Made by a program: the position numbers and the translations under genes. Of a DNA stretch of 64,000 nt, positions 16,031-24,605 are shown piece after piece. The DNA comes from JADFDG01 sp965232985 (GTDB lineage: Bacteria > Pseudomonadota > Gammaproteobacteria > Pseudomonadales > JADFDG01): the NCBI GenBank assembly GCA_965232985.1, contig CBDDRC010000039.1:73658-137657 (forward strand), written 5' to 3'. The notes below the pieces were generated by a model. That model was given only the letters and a program-made list of their open reading frames with translations, had not been told where the DNA came from and searched no databases. How positions within the stretch are numbered: position 1 is the first letter of the stretch; each line of letters begins with the position of its first letter.

Positions 16031-16447
16031 TCAGGCGGGTTTGAAGCAAAACGTACAGAATTTCGTGTCACCTTTTTTGATGATCGGCTGTACATCCAGT
16101 TTCATTTTCATGCCGATCTTCCAATCACCCTGTTTGCCGGTAATCTGTGACTGTATGCGGACATTGCCCGGCAAATCAATTTGGCCGACGCCGTGCCCGC
16201 CGCCACCCATCTGGGTTGCACCCATCACGGGCATCGAAATAAAGGTCCAGGAATACAAAATGCCTTCTGTTGGCAATTCAACGGTTTCTACCGGCTCTTC
16301 GGTAATCGGGCACTGCTTGCGGATCGGAAAATAATGCTGATTGGCTGCCTTGCTGTATGAACCCAGCAGCGCTATGGAGCCATCTTCGTGAATAACGAAG
16401 TAACCTTCCTCCAAAGGCCTGATGGCTTCCGGTGACTGTGTCGACAT
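16031..16447 (-). CDS. DUF35 OB-fold protein, partner of the thiolase-like protein
   Basis: 138 residues with an OB-fold core (GILYSWTFISMPVMG, VGQIDLPGNVRIQSQI, WKIGMKMKLDVQPI) as in DUF35/ChsH2-type partners of thiolase-like enzymes and acyl-CoA synthases. Zinc-ribbon cysteines are unusual: one in RKQCPITEE and a pair at the C-terminus (KFCTFCFKPA), instead of two N-terminal CxxC pairs. AGAGGCG precedes the ATG. It stands immediately upstream of the thiolase-like gene on the same strand, which supports a two-subunit complex. Confidence 0.82.
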   Translation of the reverse strand: MSTQSPEAIRPLEEGYFVIHEDGSIALLGSYSKAANQHYFPIRKQCPITEEPVETVELPTEGILYSWTFISMPVMGATQMGGGGHGVGQIDLPGNVRIQSQITGKQGDWKIGMKMKLDVQPIIKKGDTKFCTFCFKPA

Positions 16448-16586
16448 GTTGCTCGCCTCTGTGGTCAGTGGTCAGTAGGGTTGACTCCTTGCCCGGCAGC
16501 AGACCAGGACAACGGCGGGCCGGAGTATGCCACGCGCGCGCGACAGGGTGGATACCCACGAAAGCATCCGGCGCTCCCCAGCCCGC

Positions 16587-18977
16587 TCACGCCACCGCGT
16601 GCCAACGACGCAGCACCGCCTCCAGGGTGGGCAGTGACAACGGCTTGGGCAAATGATCGCTCATGCCCGCCGCAAGGCACCGCTCGCGGTGCTCCGGCAG
16701 GGCATGAGCGGTGAGCGCGATGATAGGCAGCGGCGGCAAGCCCAGGGCTTTTTCCCGGGCACGCACCCGCCGGGCAGCCTCATAACCGTCCATGACCGGC
16801 ATTTCGCAATCCATCAGCACCAGATCAAAAACGGCGCCACCTTCCAGCAGACTCAGCACCTCACGGCCATTACCGCACATGACCGAATTGATACCGAGCA
16901 CGTTGAGCAATCCGGCAATGACCAATTGATTCACAGCGTTGTCTTCTGCCACCAGCACCCGCAGCCCGGCAAGCGGCGATTGATCGGCACGAGCTGAACT
17001 GTTCGCGATTACGTGCGGCGCATCGATTTTTTGCAGCAACACCGTGAACCAGAAGGTAGCGCCATGTCCTGGCGTACTACGCACACCGATCCGACCATCC
17101 ATCATCTCCACCAACTGGCGACTGATGGCCAAGCCCAGCCCGGTGCCACCATAGTTACGGGTGACGGACGAATCGGCCTGATTAAACGCCTGAAACAGCC
17201 GTTCACTATCGGCCACGTTGAGACCAATGCCGGAATCCTCAACCTGCACACTCAAATAAAAATCCTGCGCTGTTTTGCCCGGCATGCTGCTGGCACGCAA
17301 AAGAACATGGCCTTGGCTGGTAAATTTTACGGCGTTGCCAAGCAGGTTGAGCAGCACCTGGCGCAAATGCCCCGCATCGCCGCGTACCCACTCCGGCAGG
17401 TTTTCGTCGATTTCCGCCCGCATAATGAGCGACTTTTCCATGGCAGTGACAGTCACCATGCCAAAGCATTCGTCGAGAAGATCACGCAGTCTGAAGTCGA
17501 CATGATCCAACCGCATATGCCCGGCACTGATTTTTGAGTAATCGAGAACGCTGTTGATGATGGCAAGCAGAGATTTTCCTGCGCCTTGCAGCATCTCAAT
17601 ATGGCGGCGCTGCTCCGGATTGAGGCGACTAACGGCAAGCAACTGGCTGATACCGAGCACAGCATTCATGGGGGTGCGAATTTCATGGCTCATGGTCGCC
17701 AGAAAATCACTCTTGGCAGTATTTTCTGCACGCGCACGCATAATTTCTTTTTCATGCAGCAGCCGCTCATTGTTGAGCGTATTGATTCGGTTGGCCAGCG
17801 CCAGCGACAAGAGAACCAACTGCGCGCTGAAACCGGCCTGCATGACGCGCAAGGCGATATCCAACCTGAAGAGAAACCCGTAACTGGCCAGAGCGGCGAT
17901 CATCTCGGTCAACAAAAAAATACCCCAGGCCAGTAAAAAAATAGGCGCCTGAGCCTGGCCCGCTCGCCAGCCCTTGACTCCCACATATAAAAGAAGCGGC
18001 ATATCGAGCAAAATAAGCGCTGGCAGAAAACGGGAGATATGGCCCAGTGGCAGAAAAATGTTGGCGATGGCACCAACAATAAAAAGACAGACGACCGCCT
18101 TGATAAGCCTGTCAAGGCGAGGCCATTGCCACGCTGCCAAAAATTCACGCGTAAACAGTGTGCCCGCACACAGAAAACAAAAAATAAAAACGTGTGGTGC
18201 ACGGCTATTCCAGTCTGGCCAGCCGGGCCACCAAGGATAGCTGACCCCCTGTATCGTGCTGAAAAACAGCAGGGCGAAACTCAAGTGCGCAAGATAGTAT
18301 CCATAAAATTTTTCGCGCGTCCTCAGCCACAGAAAGAGATTGTAAAAGAACAGCCCTATGCCAATGCCGAAAAAAATACCCTGCCACCACTGCCTGTCAA
18401 TGCGACTTTCGGTAAAAGCAGTGCCGTCGCTGATGCTGACTGGCACCACGAAGGGGGTATGAGTCTCAACCTGCAAGTAATAGTCCTGTGCCTGCCAAGC
18501 CGCCAGATGCAGAGGAAAACCAATCGAACTCATCTGCAGGGATCGGTCGGCGTAAGGCTCGGCGCTCCCCGCAATCAACACCTTGACGCGCTCGCCTTCC
18601 AGCATGAAAAGCCGCACATGATCGAGTACGGCAAAATCGATGCCTAATACCAGCGCCAACGGCTCGGCACTGCTGTTGGCCAGACGAAACCGGAACCAGC
18701 AAGAATAGGCTTGATAACCGAACGATATGCGCTCATTGCTCAGCGGGTGGTAAGCGAGATTGCGCGCCGTATCCAGGTCATCGACGCGATAGCCCGGACA
18801 GCTGTAAAGCAGCGACGGCTCCAGCGCGGTTTTGGTTACCGGATTCTTGAGCGCTAACGCCTTTGGCTCAACAGCTTCAACAGCTTCAACAGCCCAAGCC
18901 TGCGCCAGCACAGCCAGCCACAGCAGGCCGGCCGCCAGGAAATACTTGGCAATCGACAGGTTATTCGCGCCGTCCAT
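16587..18977 (-). CDS. Hybrid histidine kinase with 7TMR-DISM sensor and receiver domain
   Basis: About 796 residues. In order: signal peptide, periplasmic 7TMR-DISMED2-like beta domain (about 40-185), seven-helix membrane module (about 200-395), HisKA with SDFLATMSHEIRTPMNAVLG (His near 435), HATPase (NLLGNAVKFT, DSGIGL, GTGLGLAISRQL), and a receiver domain (VAEDNAVNQLV, LVLMDCEMPVMDGYEA with acceptor Asp, DHLPKP with Lys). DISMED2 sensors are thought to bind carbohydrate-like or other small ligands. The ATG at 18977 has AGGA at good spacing; 18992 is possible. No output regulator adjoins it, so the phosphorelay partner is elsewhere. Confidence 0.92.
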   Translation of the reverse strand: MDGANNLSIAKYFLAAGLLWLAVLAQAWAVEAVEAVEPKALALKNPVTKTALEPSLLYSCPGYRVDDLDTARNLAYHPLSNERISFGYQAYSCWFRFRLANSSAEPLALVLGIDFAVLDHVRLFMLEGERVKVLIAGSAEPYADRSLQMSSIGFPLHLAAWQAQDYYLQVETHTPFVVPVSISDGTAFTESRIDRQWWQGIFFGIGIGLFFYNLFLWLRTREKFYGYYLAHLSFALLFFSTIQGVSYPWWPGWPDWNSRAPHVFIFCFLCAGTLFTREFLAAWQWPRLDRLIKAVVCLFIVGAIANIFLPLGHISRFLPALILLDMPLLLYVGVKGWRAGQAQAPIFLLAWGIFLLTEMIAALASYGFLFRLDIALRVMQAGFSAQLVLLSLALANRINTLNNERLLHEKEIMRARAENTAKSDFLATMSHEIRTPMNAVLGISQLLAVSRLNPEQRRHIEMLQGAGKSLLAIINSVLDYSKISAGHMRLDHVDFRLRDLLDECFGMVTVTAMEKSLIMRAEIDENLPEWVRGDAGHLRQVLLNLLGNAVKFTSQGHVLLRASSMPGKTAQDFYLSVQVEDSGIGLNVADSERLFQAFNQADSSVTRNYGGTGLGLAISRQLVEMMDGRIGVRSTPGHGATFWFTVLLQKIDAPHVIANSSARADQSPLAGLRVLVAEDNAVNQLVIAGLLNVLGINSVMCGNGREVLSLLEGGAVFDLVLMDCEMPVMDGYEAARRVRAREKALGLPPLPIIALTAHALPEHRERCLAAGMSDHLPKPLSLPTLEAVLRRWHAVA
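18869..18893. repeat. 9-bp tandem repeat in the kinase signal-peptide region
   Basis: CAACAGCTT is repeated 2.8 times and encodes the VEAVEAVE segment right after the signal peptide of the hybrid kinase. Because the unit is nine bases, gain or loss of a copy keeps the frame and changes only the linker length. Confidence 0.7.
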
Positions 18978-18994
18978 GGCAGATCCTGACATCC

Positions 18995-19642
18995 TTACTT
19001 CGACATCGCATTCATGGCCGTCATCATGATGGGATAACGCCTGGCGTACTCCCCGAAAATCAGTTCCGGATCGAGATCGTTCATCGGTGCGTGGTAACGC
19101 AGATATTCCATGCGCAATCTGCCCTGACTGTTTTCTATTTCCTGGAAAATAGCGTCGTTTTCACCATCGAATTCCAGGGCCGGCGATTTCATCTTCTCGC
19201 ACAGCTCGCGATTGAACGCCGGCGTGAGTTTTACCCAACGCCCGCCCAGAAAAAAATCCGCGTAGCCGTGATAGTAAAAAATATCGGTGCCCATCACCTG
19301 GGTCAGTTGCGGGCTGGTGAAGTGGTTGCGCACATCTGCAAACCCCAGACGGGTGGGAATACCGGCAGCACGACCAACGGCTGCCAGCAGCACTGCCTTG
19401 CCAACACAATAACTGCGACCCTGACTCAACACATGGCTGGCCCGCAAGCCGTCGGCATCCAGCGTGCAGCTGAACGGGTCATACCGAATATCGTCACGAA
19501 CTGCGTAGTAAAGGGCGATAGCGCGCTCGCGCTCACTGCCCGCACCGGCACACACCTTGTCGACATAGGCGCGTACGGCGTCTTGATCGTGATCGAGATA
19601 ACGGGTGGCTTGCAGATACTCCGGCGTGTTCATGTCATTCAT
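18995..19642 (-). CDS. Transglutaminase-like cysteine protease-fold protein
   Basis: 215 residues with the transglutaminase core: Cys in LSQGRSYCVGKAVLLAAVGRAAGIPTR, and His in YYHGYADFFLGGRWVKLTPAFN. The position that is usually Asp (LDPT) reads LTPA, as in a known subfamily, so activity needs caution. No signal peptide is visible, so it is probably cytosolic. The stop lies 17 bases before the hybrid kinase start, suggesting co-transcription. A link between the two functions is not known to me. Confidence 0.82.
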   Translation of the reverse strand: MNDMNTPEYLQATRYLDHDQDAVRAYVDKVCAGAGSERERAIALYYAVRDDIRYDPFSCTLDADGLRASHVLSQGRSYCVGKAVLLAAVGRAAGIPTRLGFADVRNHFTSPQLTQVMGTDIFYYHGYADFFLGGRWVKLTPAFNRELCEKMKSPALEFDGENDAIFQEIENSQGRLRMEYLRYHAPMNDLDPELIFGEYARRYPIMMTAMNAMSK

Positions 19643-19722
19643 GTCAAGGGCCCGTTGTAAATGGAATTTTCAGCAGATTGCATTATATGGGAGTCGATTA
19701 GCAACATCACAGACAACGCCGA

Positions 19723-20520
19723 TCAGCGGCCTTGCCAGCGTGGCGCGCGTTTTTCGGCAAACGCCCGCGGCCCCTCGATGGCATCCTGACTGGCATATAC
19801 CGGCTTATATATTTTCTCCGCGTTGCGCAGGCCCTGATCACAACCGAGGCTCGTCGCTTCGTTCAAGCATTGCTTCGCAGCCATCACCGACAACGGCGCC
19901 GCCACGGCAATACGCCGCGCCAGATCCTGCGCACGCGCCAGTACCGCCTCCGGTGTTGCCTCCAGATAATTAAGGAACCCCACCTGATACAGGCGCTCGG
20001 CCGGAAGCATGTCGCCGGTCAGCACGGTTTCCTTCAACAGGGCCTGCGGCATCATCCACAACAACGGTACCGCCCAGGGTGAACCGCGCCCCACCTTCAC
20101 TTCGGTAATGCCGCCCTGCGTGCCGGCCAAGCCCACCCGCAAATCACAACTCAACGCCAACGCCATGCCACCCGCCGGGAAATGCCCGTTGATGGCAGCG
20201 ATCACCGGCTTGCGCATGGCACGCATGCTGTGATTGAAAGGGTCGGTCAGATGTTCCAGGATGTCCTTGCCCGTTTCGGCCTTGAGCCTTGCCGCTTCGC
20301 GCAAATCCATGCCGGCACAAAAAGTACCGCATGCGGTGGCAGTCAGTATCGCTACGCGCACTGCCGGATCATTCTCAAGCTTCTGCCAGGCATCATGCAG
20401 CAGACGCGTCAGCAAGGGTGTCAAGGCATTGCGCCGCTCGGGACGATTGAGTGTAAGGGTAGCGATGCCGTTATCGACGGCGTACAAGAGTTCGCTTTGC
20501 GGATGATTTTGTTCCGACAT
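19723..20520 (-). CDS. Enoyl-CoA hydratase/isomerase family protein
   Basis: 265-residue crotonase-fold protein. The oxyanion-hole regions are FCAGMDLREAARLKAE and AINGHFPAGGMALALSCDLRVG. A Glu is present at the first catalytic position (GGITEVKVGRG), while the second is not obvious in the following GSPWAVPLL. Hydration of a 2-enoyl-CoA is plausible but the exact reaction is not fixed. The start is only 32 bases from the divergent esterase start, so promoters for both must overlap heavily. Confidence 0.87.
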   Translation of the reverse strand: MSEQNHPQSELLYAVDNGIATLTLNRPERRNALTPLLTRLLHDAWQKLENDPAVRVAILTATACGTFCAGMDLREAARLKAETGKDILEHLTDPFNHSMRAMRKPVIAAINGHFPAGGMALALSCDLRVGLAGTQGGITEVKVGRGSPWAVPLLWMMPQALLKETVLTGDMLPAERLYQVGFLNYLEATPEAVLARAQDLARRIAVAAPLSVMAAKQCLNEATSLGCDQGLRNAEKIYKPVYASQDAIEGPRAFAEKRAPRWQGR

Positions 20521-20552
20521 GAATGACTTTTCCTGGTGAGAAAAAATTCCTG

Positions 20553-21443
20553 ATGCGCACTTATTGGTTCATCTGCGGCCTGATCCTGCTGCTGGCAGCA
20601 GGCGCCCTGGCGGGCAGGCTGCATTGGGGCGATGCGCTGCAACCAGCCGATGCCTCCTATGCAAGCCAGTATGCAGAAAACCTGTCTGCCGGCTGCGCGC
20701 AAGGTTCGCGCCCCGCCGTCGCCGGTGCCAGCCTGAACCGGACGACCCATCGTACCCCGGGTGGTGTGCCCTATCGGGTCATCACCCCGCGCAATTACGA
20801 CGCACGACACGCGCACCCCTTGCTGTTGGTGTATGCCCCGGCTGGCATCGGCATGGGTTTGTCCGAGCGCTTTGCCGGGCTGACCCGGGTGGCAACGGCG
20901 GCCGGCTTTGTGATTGTTTATGTGAGCAGCATCCGGCTCAATCCGGCGGCAGTCACTGAACTGGCAACCGTGCCTGCCGCCGTGGCCGCGCACTGGTGCA
21001 TTGATCCGGCGCGGATATATGCCGCCGGCCATTCCGATGGCGGCACCGTGGCGCAGGCGCTCGCCATCCTCCCCGAACACCAGGGCACGATTCGCGCCAT
21101 CGTCGCCAGCGGCGCCGGCTGGCGCGCCGGCGACTTTGCCGCACAGGCATGCCCTGCGCCCATGCCGGTATTGATTCTGCACGGCGCTGATGACAGCCAC
21201 TTCCCACACTATGGTCGCGACGCCGCGCGCTGGTGGTCGGCCTGCAACCTGTGCGCAAACGAAGCGCCGGAAGACACCGTCGGCATGCAGGCCGACGGCT
21301 GCCACCACTACACCGGCTGCGCTGCCGAGACGGTCTATTGCGAACCTGCATTCACGCACTGGCGCTGGGCCGGCGAACCGCAACAGATCCTTTCCTTCCT
21401 GGCGCGGCACGCCGGCATCTTCCAGCCTGACACTGCTCAGTAG
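20553..21443 (+). CDS. Secreted or anchored esterase of the PHB depolymerase/LpqC family
   Basis: About 296 residues with an N-terminal signal-anchor (MRTYWFICGLILLLAAG). The alpha/beta-hydrolase triad is visible: Ser in AAGHSDGGTVAQAL, Asp in LILHGADDSHFPHYG, His in GCHHYTGC. Many cysteines suggest an extracytoplasmic protein. This family splits short-chain polyesters and feruloyl or aryl esters; the substrate is unknown. Start at 20553 places the hydrophobic segment at the N-terminus; an ATG at 20523 lacks a ribosome-binding site. The 3' end overlaps the convergent acyl-CoA dehydrogenase by 7 bases. Confidence 0.8.
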   Translation: MRTYWFICGLILLLAAGALAGRLHWGDALQPADASYASQYAENLSAGCAQGSRPAVAGASLNRTTHRTPGGVPYRVITPRNYDARHAHPLLLVYAPAGIGMGLSERFAGLTRVATAAGFVIVYVSSIRLNPAAVTELATVPAAVAAHWCIDPARIYAAGHSDGGTVAQALAILPEHQGTIRAIVASGAGWRAGDFAAQACPAPMPVLILHGADDSHFPHYGRDAARWWSACNLCANEAPEDTVGMQADGCHHYTGCAAETVYCEPAFTHWRWAGEPQQILSFLARHAGIFQPDTAQ

Positions 21444-22621
21444 GACTTCGGCATTCCCAGCACATGCTCGCCGATATAGTTGAGCAACATCTCGTTGTTG
21501 ATCGGGGCGATTTCCATCAACCGGATCATTGGCCACAACGTGATGATGTCGTAGTCGCGATCGAACGCGTAACCGCCGTGGGTCTGGATGGCTGCGTCCA
21601 TGGCTGCTACCGCTGCGCGTGACGCCAGCAGCTTGGCCATGTTGGCGTGCGCACCGGCGTCTTCGCCGGCATCGAAACGTTCCGCCGCGCTGTACGTCAT
21701 CAGCCGTGCCGCTTCCAACTCTGCCTTGGCCAGCGCCAGACGGTGCTGCAGCGCCTGGTAGCCACCGATCGGTTTGCCGAATGGCTTGCGATCGAGTGAA
21801 TAGGCGACTGCTTTTTTCAGCACGTAATCGCCAAGCCCCAATGCCGCCGACGCCGCGAGCAGCCGCTCGGAATTCAACCCCTCGAACATGAGCTTCGCGC
21901 CCTTGCCGGCTTCACCGATCAGCGCCTCGGCCGGCAGACGCACATTGTCGAAAAACACCATGTACTGGCGTTCTGCGGTTTCCACCTGGATGTTGAGCAG
22001 TTGCAACTGGATGCCGGGCGACTTCATGTCGATCACAAACAGCGACATGCCTTCCGTGCGATGTTTCACCTCGGATGCTTTCTGCGTGCGCGCAATCACC
22101 AGCATGAAATCCGCATCGCGGGCGCCGGAAATAAACACCTTCTGACCGTTGAGCACCCAGCCGTCGCCATCGCGGGCCGCAAAAGTGCTCATGTTGAAAC
22201 TGTTGGTGCCGGCGTTGGGTTCGGTGATTGCGAAACACAGCTTGACCGAACCGTCGCAGGTCGGCGTGACGAATTTGGCAATCTGCCCGGGTGTGCCGTG
22301 CCGAATGATGGGCACGCGACTTAAGCCCGTAACCACCAGGAACAGCGTCGGCACACCGCCCAGAGCGAGTGCTTCACCCAGCGCGACAATCTCGACCACG
22401 CCACCACCGGAACCGCCATGCTCCTCAGGCACCGACAGGCCCAGCAAGCCGTACTCACCCATCGCCCGCCACATTTCCTCAGGGAAACGGTCTTTCTTGA
22501 TGCAGTCGAGAATGTAGGAGCGCGGATATTTTTCGGAAATGCCGCGGGTGGCGTCCTGTACGGTGCGAATACGGGTAGCCAGTGACTCGGCAACAGGTTC
22601 GGAAGCGCTTGTTGTTTTCAT
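21437..22621 (-). CDS. Acyl-CoA dehydrogenase
   Basis: This 394-residue flavoenzyme carries the family signatures LCFAITEPNAGTNSFNMSTFA, DGWVLNGQKVFISGARDAD and, in the C-terminal helical domain, HRLALAKAELEAARLMTYSAA and THGGYAFDRDYDIITLWPMIR. It would oxidise an acyl-CoA to the 2-enoyl-CoA with electrons going to ETF. The ATG at 22621 has GAGG 8 bases upstream. It is divergent from the acyl-CoA synthetase gene, with 250 bases between them, which suggests a joint acyl-CoA pathway. Chain-length preference cannot be read. Confidence 0.92.
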   Translation of the reverse strand: MKTTSASEPVAESLATRIRTVQDATRGISEKYPRSYILDCIKKDRFPEEMWRAMGEYGLLGLSVPEEHGGSGGGVVEIVALGEALALGGVPTLFLVVTGLSRVPIIRHGTPGQIAKFVTPTCDGSVKLCFAITEPNAGTNSFNMSTFAARDGDGWVLNGQKVFISGARDADFMLVIARTQKASEVKHRTEGMSLFVIDMKSPGIQLQLLNIQVETAERQYMVFFDNVRLPAEALIGEAGKGAKLMFEGLNSERLLAASAALGLGDYVLKKAVAYSLDRKPFGKPIGGYQALQHRLALAKAELEAARLMTYSAAERFDAGEDAGAHANMAKLLASRAAVAAMDAAIQTHGGYAFDRDYDIITLWPMIRLMEIAPINNEMLLNYIGEHVLGMPKSY

Positions 22622-22871
22622 GGCAATGCCTCGGTTGAAAATCGCAGCGCAGGACAGTAGCACACCGACCCTTTGCGTAAAGGCGGCCAGCGCGCTCAGG
22701 CATTACTCCTACGACCAGCGGTCAGCGCGCCCGGTTGCGCTTCCCGCAGGGAAGCCTCTCCGCTAGGATCACGACCGGCATACCATATGCAGCAGCGATG
22801 AGGCCGTACAGACCGGCCGGTGGCCTGCTGCAAATCCGGCATAACAACAAAGACAATAATTGGAGAGGCCC

Positions 22872-24566
22872 ATGCAGGCGCAACAGATTGCCGACCGCCC
22901 CTGGACGCAGTTCTACCCCAGCCTGCCGGATTTCAACCAGCCGGTGTTGAGTCTCGCCGATGATGTAGAGCGGCACGCCAAAGAACAACCACAGGCTGCT
23001 GCTGCCGAATATCTCGGCGTCACGCTGCGTTACGGTGAGTTGAATCGTTGGAGCAATCGCCTCGCCAATGCCCTGCGTGAGCGCGGCGTTCAACGTGGCG
23101 AAACCATTGGCCTGCACCTGCCGAATACCCCGCAGTATCTCATCGGGCTGATTGCCGCTTCGAAACTCGGCTGCCCGGTAACCGGTGTTTCCCCCCTGCT
23201 GACGACGCCGGAAATCGAATACCAGTTCAAGGATGCCGAAGTGCGCTTCCTGATCACGCTCGATCAACTTTATACCGCCGCCGTGCTGCCCGCAGATGGT
23301 CGCTTGGGTTTGTTGCGCGGCATATTCGTCACCGGACCGATCGACTTTTTACCCGTCTGGAAACAACAGCTCGCCTATCTGCTGAAAAAATTGCCGCGTC
23401 CGAACTGGAAGGCCATGACGCACACTCGCACCGAAGCGTTCATGCCAGCGGTGAAACGCGCTGCCGACACCCGGGTACACACGGAAATTGCTAACGACGA
23501 AACTGTATTTATCCAGTACACCGGCGGTACCACCGGCAAACCGAAAGGCGCTGAGCTGAGCAAGAAAAACATGTTCGCCAATGGCCTGCAGGCCAGAGCC
23601 TTCATGGGCAGCGAAAGCAAGGATACCTTCGCCTCGGCGTTTCCGTTGTTTCATCAGGCCGGGCTGTCGATTGCACTGATGTCGCTGCGCGCCGGCGCCC
23701 GGCAACTGCTGATTCCCAATCCGCGCGACATCGATCACTTCATCGACCAGATGAAGAAATTTCCGCCCAGCATCATCGGCAACGTGCCTTCGCTCTATCA
23801 GATGCTCATGGAAAAACCCGGTTTCCGCGAAGTCGACTTCTCGGGCCTGCGCACTGCTTTTTCCGGCGCCGCACCCTTCGCGCCGGAAGGCATCCGCCAA
23901 CTGGAGCAGGTGATCGGCACCGGCAACCTGTGCGAAGGCTATGGCATGACCGAGACCAGCCCGATGATTACCATCAACCCGCCCGGCCGCGCCAAGCAGG
24001 GCACCGTCGGCATTCCCATCGCCGGCGGCGATCTGAAAATCATGGATGCCGAAACCGGCGAACGGGAAATGCCGCAGGGTGAGCCTGGTGAGGTGACGGT
24101 CTGCGGCCCGCACATCATGAAAGGCTACCGCGGCCTGCATGAGGCAACGGCGCAAACGGTGCGCGTGCGTGACGGGCAGCGCTGGATGTATACCGGTGAC
24201 ATCGGCTTTCTCGACGCCGACGGCTATCTCACCATTTGTGATCGCGCCAAAGACATGCTGATCGTCGGCGGCTACAAGGTGTTCTCGGTGGAAGTTGAAG
24301 GCAAGCTCAAGGAGTTGCCGTTCATCGAATTGTGCGCCCTGGTCGGCCTGCCGGACCCGAAACGGCCCGGCAACGATATCGTCAAACTCTGGGTACAGCT
24401 GACGGCCGAAACACGCAGCGGCGACAAGGACGCCTACCGTGAACAGATTCTCGGCTTCTGCCGAGCCAACATGGCACCCTACAAAGTGCCGAAGCACGTT
24501 GAGTTTCTCGACGCCCTGCCGCTGACGCCGGTAGGCAAGCTGGACAAAAAAGTGTTGCGCAAGTAA
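22872..24566 (+). CDS. Long-chain fatty acid-CoA ligase (AMP-binding)
   Basis: 564 residues. Adenylation motifs are IQYTGGTTGKPKGAELS near 218, the GYGMTETSP motif near 355, YTGDIGFLDADGYLTICDRAKDMLIVGG near 440 and the C-terminal PLTPVGKLDKKVLRK with the catalytic Lys. GGAGAG precedes the ATG at 22872. It activates a fatty or aromatic acid to its CoA ester, in the FadD style. It starts a plus-strand run with an aldehyde dehydrogenase (39 bases downstream) and a DUF1993 gene. Confidence 0.92.
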   Translation: MQAQQIADRPWTQFYPSLPDFNQPVLSLADDVERHAKEQPQAAAAEYLGVTLRYGELNRWSNRLANALRERGVQRGETIGLHLPNTPQYLIGLIAASKLGCPVTGVSPLLTTPEIEYQFKDAEVRFLITLDQLYTAAVLPADGRLGLLRGIFVTGPIDFLPVWKQQLAYLLKKLPRPNWKAMTHTRTEAFMPAVKRAADTRVHTEIANDETVFIQYTGGTTGKPKGAELSKKNMFANGLQARAFMGSESKDTFASAFPLFHQAGLSIALMSLRAGARQLLIPNPRDIDHFIDQMKKFPPSIIGNVPSLYQMLMEKPGFREVDFSGLRTAFSGAAPFAPEGIRQLEQVIGTGNLCEGYGMTETSPMITINPPGRAKQGTVGIPIAGGDLKIMDAETGEREMPQGEPGEVTVCGPHIMKGYRGLHEATAQTVRVRDGQRWMYTGDIGFLDADGYLTICDRAKDMLIVGGYKVFSVEVEGKLKELPFIELCALVGLPDPKRPGNDIVKLWVQLTAETRSGDKDAYREQILGFCRANMAPYKVPKHVEFLDALPLTPVGKLDKKVLRK

Positions 24567-24605
24567 TCACGCCACCATTTACCTGTTCCATCAGGAGGAC
24601 GCCCC

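Noticed and set aside
20421..21536. A 371-codon minus-strand open frame over the esterase
   Set aside because: It overlaps the start of the crotonase gene and all of an esterase with visible triad; its content is Gly/Arg-rich without motifs.
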